This document shows positions 49,454-60,199 of a stretch of 64,000 bases of DNA, in pieces (within the stretch, counting starts at the first letter, position 1; every line of letters begins with the position of its first letter). Both the position numbers and the translations under genes were made by a program. This DNA is from Smallanthus sonchifolius (taxonomy: Eukaryota > Streptophyta > Magnoliopsida > Asterales > Asteraceae), in assembly GCA_023525975.1 (NCBI GenBank), contig CM042034.1:27678779-27742778 (forward strand), written 5' to 3'. The notes beneath the pieces were generated by a model, which worked only from the letters and a program-made list of their open reading frames with translations, was not told where the DNA came from and did no database searches.

Positions 49454-50492
49454 TGTTGGAGTTTTTGTTGAAAATTGAGTATTTTCACTAAGTTGCAAAA
49501 ATGACTTTTTGTCAACTTTGGATAGAAATAAATATATGTTAATAAGTTTAACATTAATGACTTTTTGTCAACTTTGGACAGAAATAAATATATGTTAATA
49601 AGTTTAACATTATTATTTCTTTCTGGGTTTGTGTTCTCTTGTGTGAGACCTGCGTTATGAAACAAACCATGTTCAAAACAGAGCTAAGATGAATGAGATA
49701 TCGAAGCTCAAAGTTAGGTGTTTGAAGCTGTCAAAATTCAGCATTTCCTTTAGTAGGAAAATAGGAAAACTTGTCCCACATCAGAGGAGGAAGAAAACTT
49801 GGAGTGATATATAAGTAGAGGCAGTCCTCACTTATTATCATCTAGTATCTCACACCAGTTGACTAGAATTTCATACGACCAATAATATTTTAGACTAGGT
49901 GTCTTCACTATAAATAAGTTGTGTAACACTCTAAACACCCCTCTCCAGCATAAAAATTTTATACTTACATATAAAAGAAAGAAGAACTCCAAAATTCTCT
50001 TCTTTTTCCAAGGTATAATTTTAGGTTTATAGTCTTTCCGGCTGTACGAACAGCTTCGGCTGTTGTACCCTGAGAAATATTCGAGTTCTCTTGGGAGACT
50101 CGGAATTTGTTTTAAAGGACCCATGTTAAACACGAAGCCTCGGTCACAAATTTAGTATTCGTTTTTATTTTTGCATATAAAAGAAGAACTCCAAAACTCT
50201 CTTCTTTTTCCAATGTATAATTTTAGGTTTATAGTCTTCTCCGGCTGTACGAACAACTTCGGCCGTTGTACCCTGTGAAACATTCGAGTTCTCTTGGGAG
50301 ACTCGAAATTTGTTTTAAAGGACCCGTGTTAAACACGAAGCCTCGGTCACGAATTTAGTATTCGTTTTTATTTTTGTACTTTTCTTTATTTCTTTTGTAA
50401 AAGTATTGTAATTTATAGATTTCTTTGATTATTGTATTGTATTTGGAATTTATACAAGTGTTAGTTATTATTTTTGACGAACGGTTCCTACA
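49454..50492 (+). mobile_element. Copia E 5' LTR, rearranged
   Basis: TGTTGGAGTTTTTG to GGTTCCTACA. Compared with the 3' LTR it has a ~66-bp tandem duplication (about 49490-49612), a deletion near 49870-49900, and a ~190-bp tandem duplication (about 49968-50175 and 50176-50365). The frame 49828-50133 on the minus strand is a shadow. Confidence 0.88.
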
Positions 50493-50505
50493 ATCTTAAA
50501 ACAAA

Positions 50506-51058
50506 TTTTTAAAAGGATTATTGGATTTTAATAATCCCACCTTTTACTAATTGACCGATAATAATCCCAACTGAGAATATTCTTACCACTGGTCTCTACT
50601 TTCAAACTATTTTTTTACATTGAACCCCCCGTTGAAAAAACTTAACGCCGTTAGAGTTTATATGACGTGGACATCTGCAAACCGCCGGAAAGTTGAGCCA
50701 AGCTAGCAGTGGTCTCGTGGTGGCTTTTGAAATTGGCTCTAGTGGTGTTTAACTGGTCTCGTGGGTCCGGAAAGTCCAAACAGAGAAAACGGTGGTGTTT
50801 AACGAGACCAGTTAAACACCACCAAAGCCAATTTCAAAAGCCAACACGAGACCATTGCTAGCTTGGCTCGACTTTCCGGCGGTTTGCAGATGTCCATGTC
50901 ATATAAACTCTAACGGCGTTAAGTTTTTTTAACGAGGAGTCCAATGTAAAAAAATAGTTTGAAAGTAGGGACCGGTGGTAAGAATATTCTCAGTTGGGAT
51001 TATTATCGGCCAATTGGTAAAAGGTGGGATTATTAAAATACAATAATCCTTTTTAAAA
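50506..51058. mobile_element. Foldback MITE, Mutator-type (copy 2), in leader of copia E
   Basis: 535 bp, 50515-51049, flanked by TTTTTAAAA twice (50506-50514, 51050-51058), again 9 bp. The arms match the copy at 21890-22423 at high identity, but the asymmetric loop is in the opposite orientation. Confidence 0.92.
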
Positions 51059-51601
51059 CTACCGTTCGTTGTAAAAAGTATTATCTTTAAAAAAAATAAT
51101 AAATTAAAAACCTCTGTGTGTGTTTTTTTTTTTTTCATAGAAAGTGGATTATTTTTTTTGTTCTACACTTTGGTTTTTTCCTTTAGTAGATTTTGGTCCT
51201 TTATCATTTATTGAAAGCTATTAAAAATCTACTGCTTCGAGAAGAGCTAATTTATTTGTTTTGTCATAAACCTTTAGTTGGTTTTGTCATTTTTTTTGGA
51301 ACCCGCTTTTTCTTTTGCTACACTATTTTGAGTGGCTATCGTCTTTGCTTCTCTATTTAGCATAAATAACCTACTGTTTCTTTTGATGGTTTTAAAAAAA
51401 AGAAATCTTCTAAGGCTTCTGTTGGTTTTATTTGACCTTTTAAAGACTATAAAATTATAAACCTTTGGTAGGTTTAAAATCAATTATTAATAAACCTTTT
51501 GTAGGTTTAAGATTAATTATTAGAAACCTTTAGTAGGTTTTAGTTTAGTAATTATATACCGTTTGTCAGTTTAATCTTTAAATCTTAAAGACTCATAATT
51601 T
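51059..51601 (+). other. Copia E leader
   Basis: Untranslated leader, T-rich. Three to four short repeats with AAACCTTTNGTAGGTTTA lie at about 51448-51545. No ORF supported. Confidence 0.5.
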
Positions 51602-51622
51602 TTGGAACTTTGTTTTCAAGAA

Positions 51623-52501
51623 ATGGCAACACCAAATAACTCTTCTTCCGTGCTACCATTAGTTGGTAACCAAATCGCAACAACGGTTGAACCCGAAAAG
51701 TTTTCGGGATTGCACTTTAAAAGGTGGCAACAGAAGATGTTCTTCTACTTGACAACATTGAACCTAGCTCGGTTTTTAACCGAATCCCCTCCTACACCCG
51801 TTGAGGGTGAGAACGCCGACGTTCAACATGTGAGCGTCATGGATGCTTGGAAGCATTCCGAGTTCTTGTGCCGCAACTATGTATTGAACGGCTTAGTGGA
51901 TGCTTTGTATAACGTATATTGCAAGATAACGACCACAAAAGAATTGTGGGAGTCGTTGGAACACAAGTACAAAACGGAGGATGCGGGCACAAAGAAATTT
52001 ATGGTCGCCCGTTTCTTGGACTACAAAATGGTTGATGGAAAAACGGTCATTAGCCAAGTCCAAGAGTTACAAGTTATACTTAGTGACATTCACGCCGAGG
52101 GGATGGTCCTTAGTGAGACCTTTCAAGTCGCTTCAATGGTCGAAAAATTACCTCTGTCATAGGTTGACTTTAAAACTTATTTAAAACATAAAGGAAAAGA
52201 AATGACTATTGAAGACCTTGTGGTTTGTCTTCGAATTGAAGAAGACAATAGGTTGTCTCTTAAGGTGAGTCAAGTGCAAATTTCCGCTAAGGCCAACATG
52301 GTTGAACATGGCTAATCCTCTAAAAGCAATAAGGGCTTTAAGAAGGGGAAGGGAAAGAAAAAAATGTTAACCTTGGTCCCAAAAAGGGGGGCGTGGTAAA
52401 GAAGAAGTTTAAGGGCAAATGCTACAATTGTGGCAAAAATGGCCACTTAGCTCAAACTTGCAAGGCACCAAAGCGTGAAAAAGCGCACATGGTGGATGAT
52501 G
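51623..52501 (+). pseudogene. Copia E gag with zinc knuckle, broken
   Basis: Starts MATPNNSSS (51623), a better start than the upstream ATG at 51602. The UBN2-like gag region has EPEKFSGLHFKRWQQKM, DALYNVYCKI, ELWESLEHKYK. A TAG at 52160 sits where relatives have Trp. The reading continues DFKTYLKHKGKEM to a second stop near 52313. After a frame change the zinc knuckle CYNCGKNGHLAQTC follows (about 52420-52461). Confidence 0.9.
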
Positions 52502-52559
52502 ATGGCATGCCTCTTGTGGCAATGATCACCGAAGCGTCGGCAATGATAGCGGAAGTTAA

Positions 52560-53900
52560 CATTGCGGGTGACAAACCGCAAGGTTGGTATGTTGACACGG
52601 GAGCTACCCGTCACGTTTGTGGTGACAAAAGCCTCTTTAATACGTTTAAGGAGGTGAAGGGTGATCCAAAGCTCTACATGGGGAACAAAGCTACCGCCGA
52701 TAACAAGGGTGAAGGGGATGTGATCTTGAAGATGACTTCGGGAAAAGAACTCACCTTAACCAACACCTTGTATGTTCCCGAGATTCGTAAGAATCTTGTT
52801 TCGGGATGGTTGTTTAGTAAGTTTGGATTTCGACTTTGTTTTGAATCTGATAAGGTCGTGTTGACCAAAAAGGGAATGTTTGTTGGCAAAGGGTATGCCC
52901 TTAATGCCATGTTTAAATTAAGTGTAATGGTTGTGAAAAATAACATGAATGACAAGGCTAGTACTTCTTCTTACATGCTTGAGTTGAATGATAATATTGA
53001 TTGGCATGCGCGTCTTGGTCATGTAAATTTTAGAACTATGAAACGCCTGAGTAATTTAAATCACATTCCGAAATTCAAAATAAATTCAAAGTTAAAATGC
53101 ACGACGTGTGTAGAAGCCAAATTTACTAAAAAAACCCCATAAATCGGTTGTAAGAACTACCAAACCGCTTGATATAATTCACACCAATGTGTGCGATTTA
53201 AAAGCCATTCCCACAAAAGGTGGAAATAAGTACTTTATCACTTTTATTGATGATAGTACAAGATATTGCTATGTATACTTACTTAAGAGTAAGGATGAAG
53301 CAATAAACAAGTTTGTCTTGTATAAAAATGAAGTTGAACGTCAACTCAACAAGAAAATCAAAGTTGTGAGAAGTGATAGGGGAGGTGAATATGTCTCACC
53401 TTTCGCGGATATATGTGCACAAAATGGAATTATCCATTAATATACCGCTCCTTATACACCACAACAAAATGGTGTCGCAGAACGAAAAAATCGTACATTG
53501 AAAGAAATGATGAACGCCATGTTGATTAGTTCCGGGATGAGTCCGGAAATGTGGGGGGATGCCATTTTAGCGGCTACCTATCTTTTAAATAAGATACCCC
53601 ACAAGAAAAGGGATGAAACCCCTTATGAGTTATGGAAGGGTAAACCACCACCATACAAACACTTGAGAGTATGGGGGTGCCTAGCCAAAGTAACTATACC
53701 GCCTCCGAAGGCGCAAATGATAGGTTCCAAAACTGTAGATTGCGTCTTTATAGGTTATGCTCATAACAGTAGTGCTTATCGATTTCTTGTACACGAGTCA
53801 AAGAATCCTGACATACACAAGAACACTATCATGGAAGCTGAACATGCTTCATGGTTTGAACATGTGTTTCCTTGTAAACGACAAGAACACGCAAGCTCAT
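52560..53900 (+). pseudogene. Copia E protease and integrase, broken
   Basis: The protease motif is WYVDTGATRHVCG. The GAG-pre-integrase motif is WHARLGHVNFRTMKRL with CTTCVEAKF. The integrase core has FITFIDDSTRY, VVRSDRGGEY and, after a CAA-to-TAA stop at about 53438, YTPQQNGVAERKNRTLKEM. The C-terminal KTVDCVFIGYAHNSSAYRF follows. A frame break occurs near 53140. Catalytic D, D and E are still readable, but no continuous protein can be made. Confidence 0.92.
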
Positions 53901-54029
53901 CGACATCGGTTGAAGATGAGGTTCATGATAAGAGACATAAACGACCCGAGGTGGAAGAAGTTGAAACGAGAAGAAGCAAACGACAAAGGGTTGAAAAATC
54001 CTTTGGACCGGACTTCATGACGTACATGG

Positions 54030-55580
54030 TTAAGGGCGAGCCCAATACCTACCGTCAAGCGGTTACATCTCCCGAAGGACCTCAACGGAAAGAAGCAATA
54101 AAGAATGAAATAGATTCTATTTTGCAAAACCATACATGGGAATTAGTAGATCTTCCTCCCGGTTGTAAACCGCTTGGGTATCGTTGGATATTTAAAAGGA
54201 AAATGAAACCCGATGGTAGTATTGAAAAATACAAAGAGAGGCTAGTGATCAAAGGATTTAGACAAAAAGAGGGTCTAGATTACTTTGATACTTACTCGCC
54301 GGTGACACGAATAACCTCGATAAGGTTGGTGCTTGCAATAACGGCTTTGAGAAATTTGGAAGTTCACCAAATGGATGTAAAAACCGCTTTTCTAAACGGA
54401 GATTTAGAAGAGGAAATTTACATGGAGCAACCTGAGGGGTTCTCCACTCCCGGTCAAGAGGGAAAAGTATGTAAATTGGTCAAGTCTTTGTATGGCTTGA
54501 AGTAAGCTCCAAAACAATGGCACAAAAAGTTTTAAAAATGTCATGATTGACAATGGTTTCAAAATAAATGAGTGCGATAAATGTGTCTATGTGAAAGACA
54601 CAAGTGGAGGTTATGTGATCTTATGCCTTTATGTAGATGATATGCTTATCATTGGAAGTGATGATTAAATCTACTAAAGACATGTTGAAAGCGAGGTTTG
54701 ACATGAAAGACATAGGTCTCGCTAATGCAATTCTTGGTGTAAAGATTACTAGAACCCAAATGGTCTTGTGTTAAGTCAATCTCACTCTGTGGATAAGATT
54801 CTTGAAAAGTTCAATTCGGGGGACATGGATATAGCTAAGACTCCGGTTGATACCACCACACATCTAAGTAAAAATAGAGGTGTGGCGGTTGCTCAGTTGG
54901 AGTATTCAAGAATTATTGGTAGTCTAATGTATCTTATGACATGTACTAGACCCGATTTGGCTTATGCCGTGAGTCGACTAAGCCGATATACTAGTAATCC
55001 AAGTTCCGTACATTGGAAAAGTATAACCATGGTGCTAAGGTACTTGAGATACACAAGAGATTATGGACTACATTATAATCGAGATACAGCTGTAATCAAA
55101 GGATACAGTGATGCTAACCGGATACCGGACATAAAGGACTCAAGATCAACCAGTGGGTATGTGTTCACCCTGGGTGGTGCGGCTATAGCTTGGAAGTCAT
55201 CTAAGCAAACTGTTATAGCTAGATCCACGATGGAATCTGAGTTCATTGCCTTAGATAAATCTGGTGAAGAGGCGGAATGGATACGTCAATTTGTGGAAGA
55301 TATACCAAGATGGCCAAACCCTTTGTCGGCTATTTGCATACATTGTGACAGTCAAGCATCGATTGGTAGAGCTCAGAGCTCAATGTACAATGGCAAATCA
55401 AGGCATATTAGACGTAGACATAATACGGTACGACAACTACTCTCGACGGGGGCTATCACGATTGACTATGTGAAGTCAAAAGATAACATTGCGGACCCGC
55501 TCATGAAAGGCTTAAGCAAAGAGTTAGTTCAAAATTCGTCAATTGGAATGGGACTAAAGCCCGTGAAAGAGGGAGTGTAA
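54030..55580 (+). pseudogene. Copia E reverse transcriptase and RNase H, broken
   Basis: RT has WELVDLPPGCKPLGYRWIFK, YKERLVIKGF, YSPVTRITSIR, HQMDVKTAFLNGDLEEEIYM. A stop at 54503-54505 stands where the family has Gln (GLKQAPKQW). The catalytic LYVDDMLIIG survives at about 54629-54658, then a stop. RNase H from 54768 has GSLMYLMTCTRPDLAYAVS, GYSDAN, SRSTSGYVFTLGGAAIAWKS, STMESEFIAL, NIADPLMKGL and ends VKEGV at 55580. RNase H is the least damaged part. Confidence 0.93.
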
Positions 55581-56149
55581 CGGAAAACCTAACCTATGTG
55601 ACTGGAGATCCCAAGATCTAGGTTCAATATGACAACCAAACTACATGAACTACGGTCACTATGGGGTACCCAAAACACATAAAAGGGAGATACATTCTTC
55701 CTAGTCCATTCATATACAAATAAGTGACATAATTAGAGGATAAGCATAACATATGGTTGGTGATTTATGGTAATCACAAGGAACCTAATGCTTTTAATGA
55801 TTTATTAAGAATCACCTATGTGAAGAGAGAAGTGTGGTCGCTTCGAAAGGAATTGGTGGGGGCGCAATTCTTAGAGCTCTCACGGAACCAGGCTAGTGAT
55901 CCACGACCATAATGGACACAACTATGAGGGGTTGACCAGACCAGGGAGATTATTGTGTGAAGTATATGGGTTGTCTACATAAACGGTGGTTGGTTCAGGG
56001 ACATCGTGTCTACCGAACCACCGGGAGACTAAGTATGCATCACAACGGAGGGTTCAAAGCTAACAACTACCTATCCGGCAATATTCAACCATTAAAATTA
56101 TATTTTGAAATTGAGAAAGTAAAGTTCGATCTCCATTCATATGGGGGAT
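55581..56149 (+). other. Copia E 3' untranslated region and polypurine tract
   Basis: Non-coding. It ends with CATATGGGGGAT directly before the 3' LTR. The frame 55957-56187 runs into the LTR and is chance. Confidence 0.7.
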
Positions 56150-57144
56150 TGTTGGAGTTTTTGTTGAAAATTGAGTATTTTCACTAAGTTGCAAAAATGA
56201 ATTTTTGTCAACTTTGGACAGAAATAAATATATGTTAATAAGTTTAACATTCTTATTTCTTTCTGGGTTTGTGTTCTATTGTGTGAGACCTACGTTAGAA
56301 AACAAACTATATCCAAAACGGAGCTAAAATGAATTAGATATCAAAGCTCAAAGTTGGGTGTTTGAAGCTGTCAAAATTCAGCATTTCCTTTAGTAGGAAA
56401 ATAGGGAAACTTGTCCCACATAAAAGGAGGAAGGAAACTTGGAGTGAATTATAAGTAGAGGCAGTCCTCACTTATTATCATCTAGTATCTCACACCAGTT
56501 GACTAGTAACTCACACGAACAAGTTGCACTTAATATTTTTGACAAGCGAACGAGCTACGGGTGGGTGGTCTATCCGGGTTCGGTACCCGGGTTTCTCGGG
56601 TAGGGTCTCGGTGACCCGGGTATTCTCCTTTGACCATGTCAAAATTCAAAAAAAATAAATTAAATGACATTGAATAGAACTAATGTTATTAAAAGGGGGC
56701 ATTGAAGACAATTCAATGTCATTTTAATTTTTGTTTGAATTCCTCTTTGGTGTCTCCACTATTTATAAGAGTGTTTGTGCAACTCTTTAAACACCCCTCT
56801 CCAACACAAAAATTGTATGCATACATATAAAAGATGAACTTCAAAACTCTCTTCTTTTTTCAAGGTATAATTTTAGGTTTAGAATCTTCTCCGGCTGTAC
56901 GAATAGCTTCGGCTTCGGCCGTACCCTGGGAAACATTCGAGTTCTCTTGGGAGAATCGGAATTTGTTTTAAGGGACCCGTGTTAAACACGAAGCCTCGGT
57001 CACGAATTAGTATTCGTTTTTATTTTTGTACTTTTCTTTATTTCTTTTGTAAAAGTATTATAATTTATAGCTTTCTTTGATTATTGTATTGTATTTGGAA
57101 TTTATACCAGTGTTAGTTTTTATTTTTGACGAACGGTTCCTAGA
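56150..57144 (+). mobile_element. Copia E 3' LTR
   Basis: 995 bp, TGTTGGAGTTTTTG to GGTTCCTAGA (terminal CA changed to GA). Intact relative to the 5' LTR and to the truncated copy at 14402. Confidence 0.9.
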
Positions 57145-57777
57145 GGATCCGATTAATTGTTACTGTTACGTGGTAGGTGAAGTTAGGGTTTACTTTAATT
57201 GCAATTTGCAACTGCAATTGGATTTCATTATTGTTAGTTTGGTTACTGTTGTGGTAGGCTGGATTTCTTATTTGTTCTTTGCGCCATTAGCAGCCAGTGG
57301 ATCAAATTTGTTTTTTTTTCTTTTCAACAGAGTTAATAACTATAAAAAGCCTAGTCCTATTTTTTCCAAATTTCGGATAGTGGATTTTACTATCCAAATC
57401 TGTATCCAAAATTTCGAATATGGATTCGGATAGTAAAATCCACTCTCTGAAATTTTCAGATATCCGGTTTTGAACAACCCTAATTTTAGTAAATCGTTGT
57501 ATAATTTATCAGACGCATAAGTAAAGCCACATCTAACTAATCTTTAAATTAAATGATAAAAATACAATATCATAATGCATTCACACATATCATCATAGAG
57601 CCTTTTGTCTAGATCTTTAACGACTTCGTAATATGGGATCCTTTTCATGAACTCTATACCGACCCATGACATAAAAAGCGCTGCATTTCGTCAATTGCTA
57701 AACCGTTCTCGTTAAATTCAGTTGTAAATTTATCCGTGTCGGTAAACTTTTTCTTACATATTGAAACTCCGTTTGCC

Positions 57778-58042
57778 CTTATTAGACATTTTAGTAGTGG
57801 ATTATTATTAGAAAAACAAAAGTTAATAATAAATGAGATACCAATCAACTGACCCGCATAACATGATTATATGAGACAAGTCATACTTCATAAGAAAAAA
57901 GCTATAGAACATTAGACTATGTATAGTACCGGGTGGTGATCGTGGGCGTGGTGCCACCTCACCCCACCACGGGCATGGAACACCGCTCCGAGGTGGGCGT
58001 GGGCGTGGGCGTGGGGGACTCTTTTCACTTGGAAGACTTTGA
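57778..58042. other. Flank of gene G with a G-rich tract
   Basis: Mostly unassigned. At 57995-58017 four G-runs are spaced by CGT (GGGCGTGGGCGTGGGCGTGG), a textbook quadruplex pattern. The surrounding GC-rich block (57928-58020) with CCACC/GGTGG inverted pieces stands out from AT-rich flanks. Confidence 0.5.
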
Positions 58043-58280
58043 TGTTGAACTGTTTGTATTGAATTACAAAAGGGAAAGACCCAAAATAAATAGAAACAAT
58101 AGAAGACACTAAACATGGAAATACAATAGTGAATTGGCTGTCAAAAGCAACGATCCAAGAGATGATGAGGAGCTAAGCTGTCAAATATCCCAAAAGAAGA
58201 AAATGGTGATTTGATGATCCTTTTACTTTTCCCATAAAAAACTTTAATTTTCTTTTTATTTTCTAACACTCCCCCTCAAG

Positions 58281-59219
58281 TTAAGTAGTGGGATCTCTAA
58301 TGCTCAACTTGTCAAGACACTTACCGAAGATTCTCCCGTTGACGGATTTGGTTAATATATCTGCTAGTTGGTCTTCTGACCGAACGAACGGAAGCTCTAT
58401 AATCCCTGTCTCAAGTTTCACTTTGATGAAGTGTCTATCAACCTCCACATGCTTTGTACGATCGTGTTGAATCGGGTTTTCTGATATTTGTATAGCGGCT
58501 TCGTTATCACACATGATCCCACTAGCTGATGTTTGGGTGAACCCGATTTCAGACAAAAGTTTCCGTATCCATAGAACTTCTGCCAAACCTCGAGCAATCC
58601 CTCGAAATTTAGCTTCAGCACTGGATAAAGCTACCACCTTTTGTTTTTTACTCCTCCATGTAACTAGATTTCCTGCGACCAATGTGAAGTATCCTGATGT
58701 TGATCTTCGATTTCCTTTATCTCCTGCCCAATTTGCATCGGTGTATGCCTGGATTTCTAGATTTTTGTTTGGTTTGAAGAGAACCCCATGACCTGCTGTG
58801 CCTTTGAGGTATCTTATAATCCTCCATACGGCTTCCATGTGGGTTACTTGAGGTTGATGCATAAACTGGCTAACCACCCCAACCGCATATGCAATATCTG
58901 GACGAGTATGCGAGAGGTATATGAGTTTACCTACCAAGCGTTGATATCTCTCTTTCTCTGCTAATTCTGCTCCTTCTTCCATACATAGTTTATGGTTGAC
59001 CATCATTGGGGTGTCGGCAGGTTTGCAATCGATCATTCCTGTCTCGGCTAAGAGGTCAAGGACATATTTCTTCTGACATATAAAGATCCCTTGTTTAGAC
59101 CTAAGTACTTCAATTCCAAGAAAGTACTTAAGTCTTCCTAAATCCTTCATTTCGAAGTCCGTGAACAAACTTTCCTTAAATTGCTTCATTTCTTCCTCAT
59201 CGTTTCCTGTAATGATCAT
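58281..59219 (-). pseudogene. Copia F RT C-terminus and RNase H
   Basis: A 312-residue open frame: KDLGRLKYFLGIEV, FICQKKYVLDLLAETGM, YQRLVGKLIYLSHTRPDIAY, YTDANWAGDKGNRRSTSGY, CDNEAAIQISENP, KHVEVDRHFIK, SEDQLADILTK, GKCLDKLSIRD. RNase H acidic residues appear present (YTDA, SSAEA, CDNE). It opens just after the FVDD-type box, which lies in another frame near 59220-59235. It is only the end of a broken polyprotein. Confidence 0.93.
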
Positions 59220-59871
59220 GTCATCAACAAAATATAATCAAACAATTCACAAATTTACCTCTCATTTTAAGGAACAATGTGTGGTCGGAGTTGCTTTGTT
59301 GGAATCCATATTTCTTCATTGCTAGAGTAAATCTGCCAAACCAGGCCCGAGGAGATTGCTTAAGCCCGTAGATAGATTTCTTCAACCGACATACTTCCTA
59401 TGTTTTGAATTTCTTTGTGTATCCGGGTGGTGCTTCCATATACTCTCCATGTACGAAGGCATTTTTAACATCGAATTGGTGAAGAGGCCATCCTTCATTT
59501 GCAGCAATGGAAAAAAGAACCCAAATTGTGTCAAACTTGGCCATAGGAGAGAATGTCTCTGAGTAGTCAATCCCATACGTTTGAGTGTAGCCTTTAGCCA
59601 CTAATCGCGCTTTATATCTCTCAATGGCTCCATCCGGTTTGTATTTGATTGTGAAGACCCATCGACATCCTACCGGTTTCTTTCCTGGAGGGAGGTCACA
59701 TCTTTCCCATGTTTTGTTTTTCATTAACGCCTCCATTTCAGTTTCCATTGCATCTTTCCAATTTTTTGATTCCAAAGCTTGTTCCAATGAGTTTGGGATT
59801 TGTTCACCGTAAAATGTGGAAACAAAGGCCTTGGCTTCTTTGGATAGGTTTCCGTTGGCTCGGTTTGCCAT
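59220..59871 (-). pseudogene. Copia F reverse transcriptase N-terminal part
   Basis: Motifs WKDAMETEMEALMKNKTWE, PVGCRWVFTIKYKPDGAIER, YKARLVAKGYTQTYGIDY, HQFDVKNAFVHGE. A stop after KKFKT at 59398 and a frame change precede the rest (KKSIYGLK, FVDDMIITGN). An Asp in the first catalytic block survives (FDVKNAF). Confidence 0.9.
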
Positions 59872-60199
59872 CGGATATCTAGAGGGTCTAGTTTGTTTTT
59901 ATGGAGAGTACCGTTTTGGTGGGACCCCTCTATTGACTCTTGGTGGTAGAACATACCTTTCAGTTGCTTCTTCGTGCATTGGTTCACCCTGTTCTTTCTA
60001 CACAGTTTGTTCTATCACGGACTCATGGTCATTAGATGTATCTATATTTTGACTTTCATGAGTCTCAGTATTTTGAATGTTCTCATGGGTTTGAGAGTTG
60101 CTTACCTTGGGACTCGGGCTAGGAGGATCTTGGTTAGTAACACTGATTGTTGGCCCGCCTGATTGTTGGGAAGCAAGAGACTCTTCTTGGGTACTGTGA

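Larger units (their letters stand above)
49449..57149 (+). mobile_element. Copia element E (Ty1/copia), complete structure, coding region broken
   Basis: 5' LTR 49454-50492, internal 50493-56149, 3' LTR 56150-57144. Duplication GGATC at 49449-49453 and 57145-57149. Gag, protease, integrase, RT and RNase H are in copia order. The polypurine tract ATATGGGGGAT precedes the 3' LTR. No clear tRNA primer site follows the 5' LTR, where a foldback MITE has inserted 22 bp downstream. The lineage is possibly Tork-like, from the gag style; not certain. Confidence 0.92.
48958..57490. mobile_element. hAT non-autonomous element split by copia E
   Basis: Left part 48966-49453 starts TATGGGTGTTCAAAA. Right part 57150-57482 ends TTTTGAACAACCCTA. 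The 8-bp duplication ATTTTAGT (48958-48965, 57483-57490) identifies the hAT superfamily. Subterminal TCCGAA/TTCGGA repeats occur at both ends (48990-49110, 57370-57470). Without the copia the element is about 820 bp. It carries a GC-rich Ala/Pro/Cys-coding block (49172-49471) but no transposase. Confidence 0.85.
47410..57777 (-). pseudogene. Gene G, four 3'-terminal exons with transposon-filled introns (copy 2)
   Basis: Minus-strand model. Exon a is about 57777-57587, beginning near RANGVSICKKKF and ending KDLDKRLYDD plus two bases of a codon before donor GTGTGA. It needs one extra T in a T-run near 57672 to stay in frame (DEMQRF, then MSWVGIEFMKRIPYY). Exon b is 48941-48824 (acceptor TTTGCAG, donor GTAGAT), completing the codon and reading QWPFDDSFPDLVLARGRVF to FVKLQ. 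Exon c is 48788-48750 (FLVYNICKGFIYK, donor GTAAGC). Exon d is 47474-47410, DLVNVK then a 1-bp deletion that breaks the frame seen in the other two copies. Intron a-b is 8.6 kb and holds the hAT element with copia E; intron c-d holds a Mutator-type element. The family is unknown to me and upstream exons are not visible. Probably a decayed copy; exon phases agree throughout, which chance would not explain. Confidence 0.5.

Noticed and set aside
57823..58116. 97-aa minus-strand ORF
   Set aside because: Crosses the LTR end of copia F and a G-rich repeat; Pro/Arg-rich translation of the repeat only.
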